DNA of 64,000 nt from Romanomermis culicivorax (lineage: Eukaryota > Nematoda > Enoplea > Mermithida > Mermithidae): contig CAWUHX010000004.1 in NCBI GenBank assembly GCA_963922205.1, forward strand, positions 620,001-684,000, read 5' to 3'. The position numbers and the translations under genes were made by a program. This document shows positions 11,474 through 20,796 of this stretch, piece after piece (position 1 is the first letter of the stretch; every line of letters begins with the position of its first letter). The notes below the pieces were generated by a model. The model saw only the letters and a program-made list of their open reading frames with translations. It made no database searches and was not told the DNA's origin.

Positions 11474-11747
11474 CTACAATTTTAAGCATTGAGATACAGT
11501 AAGCCTCCTGTATATTGTGTGTTTTATGTAACGATTTATGGCATTATTAGATTTCCAATGGCCTTGAGTTTTAATAAGTTCCTGTGATATTCCTGCATCA
11601 GAGGCTGCTGTGGCGCCCCCTGATCTCAAACTATGGGTGCGGTATTTAGAGGAATCTAGTCCAATATCCTTATAGAGCTTTTTCAATAGTTCTCGTGCTC
11701 TGCCATAACTTAGATTATGATCTGTCAATTTTTCTGCATTGTTCTGC
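11474..11747 (-). pseudogene. Tyrosine recombinase C-terminal fragment
   Basis: About 90 residues read on the minus strand. They include THSLRSGGATAA (the H-x-x-R box), GHWKSNNAINRYIKHT (second H/W and the nucleophilic Tyr) and a preceding helix AEKLTDHNLSYGRARELLKKL. This order is the C-terminal catalytic half of tyrosine recombinases carried by DIRS/Ngaro-type retroelements and Cryptons. The N-terminal half is absent and a stop lies just upstream, so this is a relic. Which superfamily it came from cannot be decided here. Confidence 0.65.
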
Positions 11748-11802
11748 TTACCATATCAGTTTGACCCTATTACAGTGAGTGATAAGCTGTGACTCCTGGG
11801 CT

Positions 11803-11975
11803 GGGTTGCACAACTGTTACCTTCATGAAGGTAGAACCTTCGCCGAAGGTCGTACCTTCGAGCGAAGGTAAAACCTTCCAAGGTACGACCTTCGTTCCGG
11901 TTACACAATCGGAGCGAAGGTCGAACCTTCAAAGGTCCGACCTTCACGGTGAAGGTCGGACCTTCGCTGCATTCC
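11803..11975. repeat. Palindromic GAAGGTCGAACCTTC array (MITE or foldback)
   Basis: It begins GGGTTGCACAACTGTTACCT and contains about ten alternations of GAAGGT and ACCTTC joined by short spacers. Related sequence, with an end matching in inverse, lies at 30297-30443. It is much richer in G/C than its flanks and can form nested hairpins. Confidence 0.6.
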
Positions 11976-13632
11976 GATCCACAAGTAAAGCTGTTTTTAT
12001 TATGCTGTATAGATCAGTGAGTTATACTGTATCTAATTTACTTCTGTCGTGCCGAAGAAAAATAAAACCTGCGCAATTCAGAGAGGGTTATTGCAAAAAT
12101 GAGGCACTAATTACGATTATGAACGTTTAAGTTATATGGTTATAGATGTATAATTTAAGGTTATGAATGACTGGAAGCGCAAGAATTAGGACGCCGAACT
12201 GACCAAAAAATTAAGTTGGAAATTTTTTAAAATTTTTCGCTTTTTCGTCAGAAACATACCTGTAATTGGGAGGAGGTTGGGGGAGGCACAGGCCCGAAAC
12301 GAGGAGGGGGGTGGGGGGCATGCCCCCCTCTGTAGAGATTTGAATTTTTTTTAAATAAATTTTGGGGATCGGATACAGAAAAGATACATTTTGGTGCATT
12401 TTATAAGGTCATAATCTCAAAATTTTCCGGCGCTTCGCGCCGATTATAACTTCAATAATCATTATTATGCATTACTAACCCCTGGCGCGGCTTTTAGCAT
12501 GTCTACCTTCATTTATCATATAATCTATAATAGTTTTCATCATCTTGAACGTATTATCTCATGTTTTCATTGGTAATCTTCAATATTTTTTCATGATATT
12601 TAATGAAGATTCGCATTTTTTCATTTTGAGAAAGATCAATACGTCAAGTCTCTAAGCTTTTTGATGCAATTATTTCTTTTCTTACGTAAAATCAATTCAA
12701 ATGCTTCATGGAAATATCTTTCGGAAATTTATACTCTGCTTACTCATATATTTTCGACCAAGTATGAGAGTTTACAAATAAATTATACTGGTTTTAAAAT
12801 TTTTCAAGTAAAATTCTAGAAATTTTGAACACAAAATTCGAATCTAATTCTTGAAATAAACGTTCGGACAATTGATTTTCCAGCGTCGCAGAATATCAAT
12901 ACCCAAAAAATTTTTGCTGCGCTTCGCGCCGGAAAGATTAACATCCCTTTTGGGTTCTCACTTGTCATCATAGAAGACTTAACCATCGATTTTTCATGTA
13001 ATTCAAAGTCATTATGCTTTTGGATAGTTTGCTTGAAAGTTTGTTCCAATGCTTTTAGATTAAACTTTGAACTCAAAAATTTCAATTTTTTCCTCAATTT
13101 TAATGAATTAACGGGTCTGAAAACACCAGAAGGCTTGAAAAAGCTCGAAAACACGTAAATAAAGCGTCTGTGAGCATTTTTGAGCGAAAAAAACGACTTC
13201 GGGAAAATGGGGAAAAAAATTTTGATCCCTTTCCCCATTCGGGGAAAAGGCCCGGGGGAAAAAAAACAGTGATTTGGGGTCTTTTCTTTTGTGAACCAAA
13301 ATTTTGAAATGTGGAGAAAAAATTTGGGCTTGGTTCACATTGAGGAAAATTTTTTTCAGTCAAAAAAGGAGCTGGAAATGCATTTTTAGACGTTTAGAGA
13401 CGAAAAAACGCGAAAAATTTTTGGTGCTTCGCGCGGATAATCTACTCAAAATTCAGAAAAAATTTTTCATCCCAAATATGTCTGTGTTATAGCTCATATT
13501 GTAGAGCTTGTTGAGATACGCTCGAATCTGCATTCAGATTTTTTCTATCACTAATATTGGCTGAGATATTGGCCCTGAAAAAAAGTGTGCCCCCCCCTTT
13601 GGAAAAAATCCTGGCTACGGTCTTGGGGAGGC
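11976..13632. other. Old dispersed repeats, no gene recognised
   Basis: Contains G-rich blocks of the ACCTGTAATTGGG family (12255-12330) and three copies of a GGCGCTTCGCGCC-like dyad (about 12427, 12925 and 13425), each next to AAATTTT. Short frames here do not resemble proteins. Confidence 0.4.
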
Positions 13633-13667
13633 ATACCTGTACTTGGGGGGGGGGGGGGTTGGGGGGA
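13633..13667. repeat. Left part of a G-tract repeat split by the LTR element
   Basis: ACCTGTACTTGGGG, a long G run, then GGTTGGGGGGA. An uninterrupted relative at 49765-49810 continues straight from the G tract to CCCCCCAACTTGGCCAACC, which here is found beyond the retrotransposon at 25916. The last four bases, GGGA (13664-13667), are the left copy of the target duplication. Confidence 0.75.
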
Positions 13668-14253
13668 TGTTGTGGAGCGATTTGACGTATTTGTAAAGCT
13701 CGTGTCGTTTGCGAAAAGAGATCGGCAAGTTTGAATTGGGAAGATCGCGACGAGACCACCGAAGAGGCGTGGCTATAACGTGAAGAAATTATGAAAGTGT
13801 TTTCATTAGTTTTTGCGTTGTACTGTAGCCAAACGGTTGTGTTTTTGGCGTTTGTCTGAAAAAGTGTGTGGCGGCTTTTGTACATTAGTAAATTGTGCGA
13901 AAGGTGTGTTCTAGTTTGAATCAAACTATTTGGAAAATAGTTTGAGTGAGCGAGTGAGACTCCTAAGCGACTAAGATTATACGGCGCGAGTTTCGGCATC
14001 CGAAAACCTTTGACGACCTGAGCGAAGATCCCTGGATAAATTGACACAGCGCTCTCTACGAGCCCGTCAATCTCCTGCGTTCGACTATCGTTGCGTAAAT
14101 CCGATAAACACTCCGGGTGTTTCGTCTACAGTGTTCCGCATGCTCTTCCACGTTCCGTACGTCTCTTCAAAACGCGCGATAAATCGTCGAGCTACACAGC
14201 TTAAATTCTCATCTGCGTTCCGTCGTCCATTCTTCATTTTCTCACGCACGACA
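13668..14253 (+). repeat. 5' LTR
   Basis: 586 bp, starting TGTTGTGG and ending CACGACA, thus TG...CA. Compared with the 3' LTR it has one extra G near 13875 and three transitions at CpG sites (near 14132, 14140 and 14176). It should hold the promoter and the R/U5 regions; I could not locate a convincing TATA box or poly(A) signal. Confidence 0.95.
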
Positions 14254-14275
14254 TAATTTGGTGACTGTACCAGCT
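14254..14275 (+). promoter_or_regulatory. Candidate primer-binding site
   Basis: TGGTGACTGTACCAG begins at 14259, five bases inside the 5' LTR. It starts with the TGG expected from pairing with a tRNA CCA end and loosely resembles the tRNA-Arg-type sites of some Gypsy elements. The tRNA identity is uncertain. Confidence 0.4.
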
Positions 14276-14328
14276 CGTCTAAAGGTTGAGGAAACGCCGA
14301 AATTTGTGAAAAATCGAAAATCCGAAAA

Positions 14329-15807
14329 ATGGAGGAAAACCGCACGCGTCGCTCTACTGCGCTCGGTTACGAAAAAGGTTTCTATAAGAAACTAGCGAAT
14401 ACCGCTAATCTAGAAATCGAAAATTTCGATTGCGAAAACGCGAATCTACCGCTTCTCTACGAAGCAGATAAGCGTAATTTCGATCTACCGGAAACGTCCG
14501 CTCCGCTAAAAACGCGAAAAACCTCGTGATCTCTATCTCCAAAAATCGTCGAAAACTGAAAATTCAACTTTTTAAAACCGAAACCGAAGGATACCGATCC
14601 TCGAAAAATCTTCGATAATGACGCCTACATCGACGTAATGCAAAAATGCGATGCCGAAATGATGAACTTTCGTGGCGACGCTACTAACGCGTTAAGCGAA
14701 ATCGTAACTATCGCGACTCAACAGCAAAAACTTCTCGATGAGTTTAAAACCGAAATCGAAGCGATGAGAGCTCAAAAAGAAGAGCTAACGAAACCGAATG
14801 TTCCTGAAATCGAAAATATCGCGAGACCTACGAGCTCTTACGCTCAGTCTCTGAAATTGACAAAACCAAAAAACGTCACTAGCGATCGAAAAAGTCAACT
14901 TAGTTTTCGTAGTATAATCGACGATGACGATGATCTAATCATCCCGACTCAAACGTTTGACCGCTCTAACGCGCTAAACGCGCTAAACTCTCAGATAAAT
15001 TTTCCGTCTATCCCACCTTCTCAGGTGCATAGATCTTTCGCCGATGACGAAACAAGAATTAAGACTATCTGTAAAAAGATAGCGCCGCAAAAACTAGATA
15101 ATTCGACTCGAAATCAACAAGTTTTGAAATTCTTCATTGCACTCGAAAACGAGTTCGGCCTTGATGCGTCTGAGTATGTGAAACTTCACACGTTGCGTCG
15201 CTTGACTTGCGATGGTGCTCTAAACACCATAAGAGATGTCCGATCCTACGATGAAGCGAAACAGATTTTGATGTGTATGAATGCACTGAATTGCGACCAA
15301 GATACGCTCCAATGCGAGCTCCAGTCTATCGCTCCTTTTGAAACCGAAGATCCGTCAGCTTTCTTAAATCGAATCAGCACTTACGTACATCTACTGTACT
15401 ATGACAGAAGCGCTCAGTATCGCCATAGAAAAGTTATCACAACTTTTCTTTGGAAAATGCTGGAAATTTACAGAGTCTCGATTGACGCGAGTACTCTAGA
15501 AACGATCACCGACTTAGCTATAGCCGTCGCGAAAGTTCAGAAAATCCAGCGAGCGAATAAACAGTCAACTGTCAGAGTAGAACAACCTATACTGGTTAAT
15601 ACACTCGAAAATTGGTCGGAAGAGCAACCAGCTCAATCGCGCTTCAGAGATGATTCGAAACCTCATTTCAGAGATAACTCTCAATCCCGAAACAGAGACG
15701 ACTCTAGACAGCGGAATAGCGTGAGATTTCAAGAAAATTCGACTCTAGCGAAGACGAAAGAATTGGAAGAAAGCATAAAACGAGTCCTAGAAAAGTTCGG
15801 AATCTGA
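14329..15807 (+). pseudogene. gag: Gag region (matrix/capsid-like)
   Basis: The structural protein that packages element RNA. The largest open part (14638-15807, 389 residues) has a coiled-coil-prone N-terminus (about residues 20-52, rich in E/Q/K), then a charged linker. A helical capsid-like domain follows at about residues 135-310, containing FFIALENEFGLDASEYVKL and ETEDPSAFLNRISTYVHLL. An Arg/Asp/Ser-rich tail (QSRNRDDSRQRN) may bind RNA. Upstream, 14329-14526 encodes 66 residues in the same frame, followed by TGA at 14527 and 14557, so the original Gag probably began at 14329. A TGA at 15805 separates it from the zinc knuckle. Confidence 0.7.
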
Positions 15808-17682
15808 GAAAACTCGCAAAACGCTAATAATTTCGAAAATCGAAGATCGCAATTCGATCGCAGGACAAGTCCGAACTTTCGGAATAGAGAAAACATTCCT
15901 ATACGGGATTTCTCTCAGAATCGAAACTTCCAACGAAATCAGTCACGTGAACGACCGGTAAAATATTGCACCTATCATGGTCAGTGTAAACACGACAGCT
16001 CCGAATGCTATCAATTGAAACCACAGGCTTCTCAGCCTCGGCAACAGCAACTAAATCATCAATGGCAAAACAACCATAATTGGCGTCCTCGTTTTCAACA
16101 AAATATGCGTAACTACACGCTCAATCAGAATCAAAATTTTGACCGAAATAACCGATTCTTCAATCGCGATAACCGAAACTATCAGAGAGATGTTGCAAAC
16201 ATTTCTCTTTGCGATTCCGAATCCCGACAAGAAAAGATAATCGAGAAGCACTACTACTATCCGATGAATAACTCACAGTCTATACAGACTCAGCTAACTT
16301 CTCCGAAATCTTCGCAACAAGTTTTGTCATCAGAAACCAAAACGGTGTCCAACTCACCTAAACCTTTCGTTCCGATGAAACCGACAACTAGTACAGCTAA
16401 TATGCTTGAACCAACAGAAGCTTCTAAAGCTACAAACTTCTTCGTCGCTCCCGGAATCACTGATTTCACAATCGAAAAACCTACTGAACCGTGGATCGCG
16501 AGATCTAGCGTGTGTCGAATCGAAGAATGTTCGCAAAAAGATATCAAACTGCTGAGCTTATACGCTCCTACTCGTGCTTTTCATATCGATGCCGAAATCG
16601 GAAAAACCAAAACAAAAGTGTTAATCGATACCGGTGCTCAGTGTTCAGTCATTTCCTCATGTCTAGCTCAACGCTCTTTGGGGATTGACTATGATACTTT
16701 GGAAACATCCGCGCAGATAAAAGTAGCCGACGGTGCTATCGTCGATGCCAGAGGTCCGATAATCTTCAAAATCAGTTCATCTTTCGGAACGCATCTAGTA
16801 CGATGCTGGATACTACCTACTACAGGAGAGCAATGCCTCCTAGGAACTGATTTCCTAGTGCATCCAAGCGTTCAAGCCGTAATAAACTTTCGTGAAAATT
16901 TCATCAGAATCGGAGACGTTCAACAAGAACTAAATCAAATTTTGAAACCGATCGAAAAAGCGCCCTATGACGAAGTATTTTCAAATACTTCTACGGGACA
17001 AAGTCAAACGCAAATCGTGAAAATCGACAGATCGCTACCGATTCTGAATATCTCGTCATGCTACGTAGAACCGAATTGTCAAACGTGGGTTAACGGAAAA
17101 ATCTTTCCTTTCACAAACGAAAGCTTCAAAAGCGTCATAGTTCAACCCGTGAACTTCGGAAAAGAAAACTGCGAATATCCGATCGAACTTGCGATAATCA
17201 ACATAACTGAAGGCAAATGTCCACTATTATTCGTCAATAATAGTGCGAACGGCATCCATCTACAACCTAACCAGCTCATCGCTGAGGTTAAATTCAAACT
17301 CGAAGAATCGAAAATGACCGTCGCGTCGCTAAGCGATCACGAAGAAGACTATGAGCCAGCGACGTTGGTTAAAGATCAGTCAACCATGTCCGAAGAAGAA
17401 AAACTTCAACACGCTCTCGAAAAAATGACTGAAAAGTCGAATATCGACGTTGAAGATAGAAAAATCGCTATCGAAGTCTTCAAGCAATATCGCGATGTTT
17501 TCAGTCTCCCTGGAGATCAGCCTACTCTCACACACGAGTTAACGGTCTCTATAGACACCGGTGATGCAAAACCAGTCGCAAAACACTACTATCGTGCGCC
17601 GATTGAACAAAGACCAATGGTTCATCAGAAAATCCAAGAAATGCTGGAAAAAGGCCTCATAGAACCTTCGCGATCACCGTGA
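15808..17682 (+). pseudogene. Nucleocapsid knuckle, protease and start of pol
   Basis: Continues the Gag frame. At 15961-16017 the segment YCTYHGQCKHDSSECYQL has a C-x2-H ... H-x4-C knuckle for nucleic-acid binding. A Gln/Asn-rich linker follows. The aspartic protease has LIDTGAQCSVI with the catalytic Asp codon at 16627 and a later CLLGTDFL flap-end motif near 16840. A connector of about 270 residues leads to HYYRAPIEQRPMVHQKI, the usual approach to reverse transcriptase. The frame stops at TGA 17680-17682 exactly at the start of the RT palm. Confidence 0.8.
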
Positions 17683-18636
17683 GCTGCGCCTATGTTTCTG
17701 GTAACGAAAAAAGATGGAAGTTGGAGACCCGTAGTCGATTATAGAGGTATAAATGAAGTTACTCCTAGCGATAAGTTTCCGATCCCGAGAATCGATGACT
17801 ATCTAGATGCTCTAGGCAATGCAAGATTTTTCTCAACTCTAGACTTAAAAGCAGGGTATTGGCAAATCCCTTTAGACATCGCTTCACGCGATAAAACTAC
17901 TTTCGTCAGTCAAGAAGGCTTGTTTTGTTTCAAAGTTCTACCTTTTGGTTTGAAAAATGCTCCCGCTGAATTTCAAAGACTAATGGAACGGATCCTGCAT
18001 CCATACATCTGGAAAATCTGTTTGGTCTATATCGACGATATCATAGTCTTTTCGCAAACGTATAACGATCATCTAGCACATATCCAACTGATCTTTGATG
18101 CTCTTCGAGATGCAAATCTAACGCTAAGACCAGATAAATGTGATTTCGTACCGAAACAAGTAAAGTTTCTTGGTCACTTGCTAAGCGAAAATGGAATCTC
18201 ACCTGATCCCGAAAAAGTTTCCGCAATCGTAAACTATGAAATGCCAAAAACGGTAAAAGATCTTCAAAGTTTTTTGGGCCTTGTCCAATGGTGTAGACGA
18301 TTCATACTGAATCTTGCCACTCTTTCGCGACCACTCTATCAACTTCTACGAAAAAACGCGAAATATGAGATAAGCGAAGAACATCGTACAGCGTTTAACG
18401 AGATTAAAACATCTCTAACCTCAACTCCTTTCTTGCGATATCCTGTCTATAACGACGAAAAATCGAAATTCATCATTCAAACTGATGCTACCACAACTGC
18501 TATTGGTGCGATTTTGTATCAAGAAAATGAAAATGATCAATGGGTCATCGCGTACAACAGTAGAGTTCTGTCCGACGTAGAAACCCGCTACAGTACGACT
18601 GAGCGCGAATGTCTAGCAATTGTAGAAGCTTTCTGA
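17683..18636 (+). pseudogene. Reverse transcriptase and N-terminal RNase H
   Basis: RT motifs in order: FLVTKKDGSWRPVVDYRGIN, STLDLKAGYWQIPL, PFGLKNAPAEFQRLM, LVYIDDIIVFS (YIDD codons 18028-18039) and KFLGHLLSENGISPDPEK. RNase H begins with IIQTDATTTAIGAIL (first catalytic Asp) and TERECLAIVEAF. A TGA at 18634 then replaces a probable Arg codon, and the domain continues WYRHYVYG. The sequence copies RNA into cDNA in Ty3/Gypsy particles. Confidence 0.88.
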
Positions 18637-20307
18637 TGGTACAGACACTATGTCTATGGACAAAAAGTAACGGTCAGAACTGATCATAAGCCTTTGCAAT
18701 GGATCAAAGAAGAAAAACATCGAAACTCGCGACTTCAGAACTTCGCAATAAAACTGCAAGACTATGACTACCGTGTTGAATATGTAAAAGGCAAAGAAAA
18801 TGCTTGCGCTGATTTTTTGTCTCGAAACGAACCTCACGCTAAAGTGAAGTCAAAGACTAGCGAAGAAGTAACAAATGAAATATTCAGACCGACATTTCGA
18901 GAAGGAAAAAAGACTGTCGTTGCGGCCATAACAAGGTCAATGACGCAAAAAGAAGAAAGAAGTAAAGTGCCGAAGTTCGAAGAAGACTTTCAACAGCCAG
19001 AGAAACGGCTAGTAACTATAGAAACGCCGGAAGAAATCCGAGAAGCTCAAAGAAAAGACCCGTACATCGCGAAGTTGATAAAAGTTCTGGAACAAAACCA
19101 AATCTCTACGATTTCATCTGCTTTCCATACCGAAAACGAGATAGTGTACCGAACATCGAAACAAGCTAACACAGCTTCCGCGATAGTAGTCCCAACTACT
19201 CTGATTGAAAGTGTTTTGTATCAATTTCACGGCGCGAAGATTTTGAGCCATCAAGGTCATAGACGCACTACAGCGATGATTCGTCAGCATTTCTGGTGGC
19301 CGAAAATGGAAGAATCGATAATAAAGTGGATCAAAACATGTAAAACATGTCAACAAACAACTTCTCAGTTGCGGAAACCTCCTCCGTTGATGCCGATACA
19401 ACCAAAATATCCATTTGAAATGGTGGCGACCGACATAGTAAACATATCCCCTTTGGGTGAGAAAAGATCATACGTCATCGTATTTCAAGACTACTTCACT
19501 AAATGGGTAAGCGCTCATTTGATTCCGGATCAAAAAGCAGCCACTATAGTCGAAAGTTTCGTAAACAACGTAGTATTGGTTCATGGTAGTCCGAAACATC
19601 TTCTATCAGATCAGGGTTCAGGATTCACTTCAAACTTGATGAAAGACATCGCGAAACTACTAAAAGTTCAGAAAATCAATACCACTGCGTATCACCCACA
19701 ATGTAATGGAATGGTAGAAAGATTCAACCAAACGTTGATTTCGCAACTCAAAAAATTCACCCCTGAAGACCCCGATAATTGGGAACGATATCTACCTTTC
19801 GCCACTTTCGCCTATAACGCTGTTCCTCACACAGCTACTCACTTCTCTCCGTTTCGACTTTTGCGAGGGTACGAACCCAGAATCGCTATAGATTTCGACT
19901 GCGCGAAAAGTCTAACGTTACCGCTAAACTACGATGCGTATCAGTACATCTTCACGCAAGCGCAACTAACGCTATATAACGAAGTTTTCGAAAACTTAAA
20001 AAACGCATCCGAATCGCATAAACGATACTTCGATAAGAAAGCGAAAGAGCAGAAATACGATCTAAACGATCTCATACTGTTGCTTAACAACAAAAAAGCA
20101 ACAAAAATCGATAAAGACTATATCGGACCCTTCGTAGTGGTCGAAAACTCCGAAATTTTGAAAAACGTCATAACGATCGATAGTTTAGATTGTCCCGGAC
20201 AATCTCAGAAAGTCTCACTTTCTCGCGTAAAGCCATACATGCCTCGCACGGCATCGGCAATCTTAGAAACGGAAGACAACGGTCCTCCAAAAATTTGTAA
20301 ACATTAA
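18637..20307 (+). pseudogene. C-terminal RNase H and integrase
   Basis: RNase H ends with [10 protein letters not shown] and NACADFLSR. After a charged linker, the integrase has an H2C2 zinc domain ([11 protein letters not shown] ... CKTCQQ) and a DDE core. The catalytic codons are Asp 19432, Asp 19609 and Glu 19717, giving a D-D spacing of 59 and DD35E. The C-terminal part is rich in Lys and ends TAA at 20307. No chromodomain is apparent. All catalytic residues are present, so this segment itself looks undamaged. Confidence 0.88.
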
Positions 20308-20796
20308 AATTAATAATTTTGATATATTTCAACTAACACTAATTTTTAATTTTGTTGAATAAAGTCTAACTATTTAATAATTTTGAGCAAAGCGATGAGT
20401 ACAAATTTTCGAATATTTAAAAACGCGCAAAACGCGCTCATACAGATTCTATGTGGAATGAATGAAAGGAATGCGTGTGATATTATTATGTGATTTTGTA
20501 TTTATTCACGTCCATTTCGAATAAATTGACCTTCCATAAGTAGTTGCGCAGAAGAGAGAATGAATAGAAAGCGCCCGCTGTAGGAAAATCTTCCTCTGGT
20601 CCCACCCAATCTGAACTTTACATTTTTCGCCATGTGCATGAAAATTTAAATTCGTGATTTAACAACTTTCCACTTTACACCTTCATCTTTTAGCAAGATA
20701 GTTTGGCTTATATTTTCATTTCGCAAAATTGAAACGATAGAGAACAGTCGCATCGAATTTGAAATTGTTCAAAATCAAAGTTGATAGATAAAAGCG
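20308..20796 (+). other. Leader of the third ORF
   Basis: 489 bp between pol and ORF3 without coding potential. It includes an AATAAAGT word near 20360 and a candidate splice acceptor CTTTTAG with AG at 20692-20693, which could serve a spliced subgenomic RNA for ORF3. This is inference from sequence alone. Confidence 0.35.

Larger units (their letters stand above)
14329..20307 (+). pseudogene. gag-pol: Gag-pol polyprotein frame with five in-frame TGA stops
   Basis: A single frame of 1993 codons from ATG at 14329 to TAA at 20305-20307, with no frameshift. It is interrupted only at 14527, 14557, 15805, 17680 and 18634, and every interruption is TGA. Similarity runs straight across each stop: at 17680 it falls where an SPW(A/S)xP-like RT motif usually has an aromatic residue, and at 18634 inside RNase H. 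Four stops are explained by CGA to TGA change. In order the frame carries Gag with coiled coil, zinc knuckle, aspartic protease (DTGA), RT (YIDD), RNase H, and integrase (HHCC and DD35E). Gag and Pol appear to be one fused ORF. Confidence 0.85.

Noticed and set aside
14041-14345. Reading frames within and across the 5' LTR
   Set aside because: The same frames appear in the 3' LTR without coding features; they are regulatory LTR sequence.
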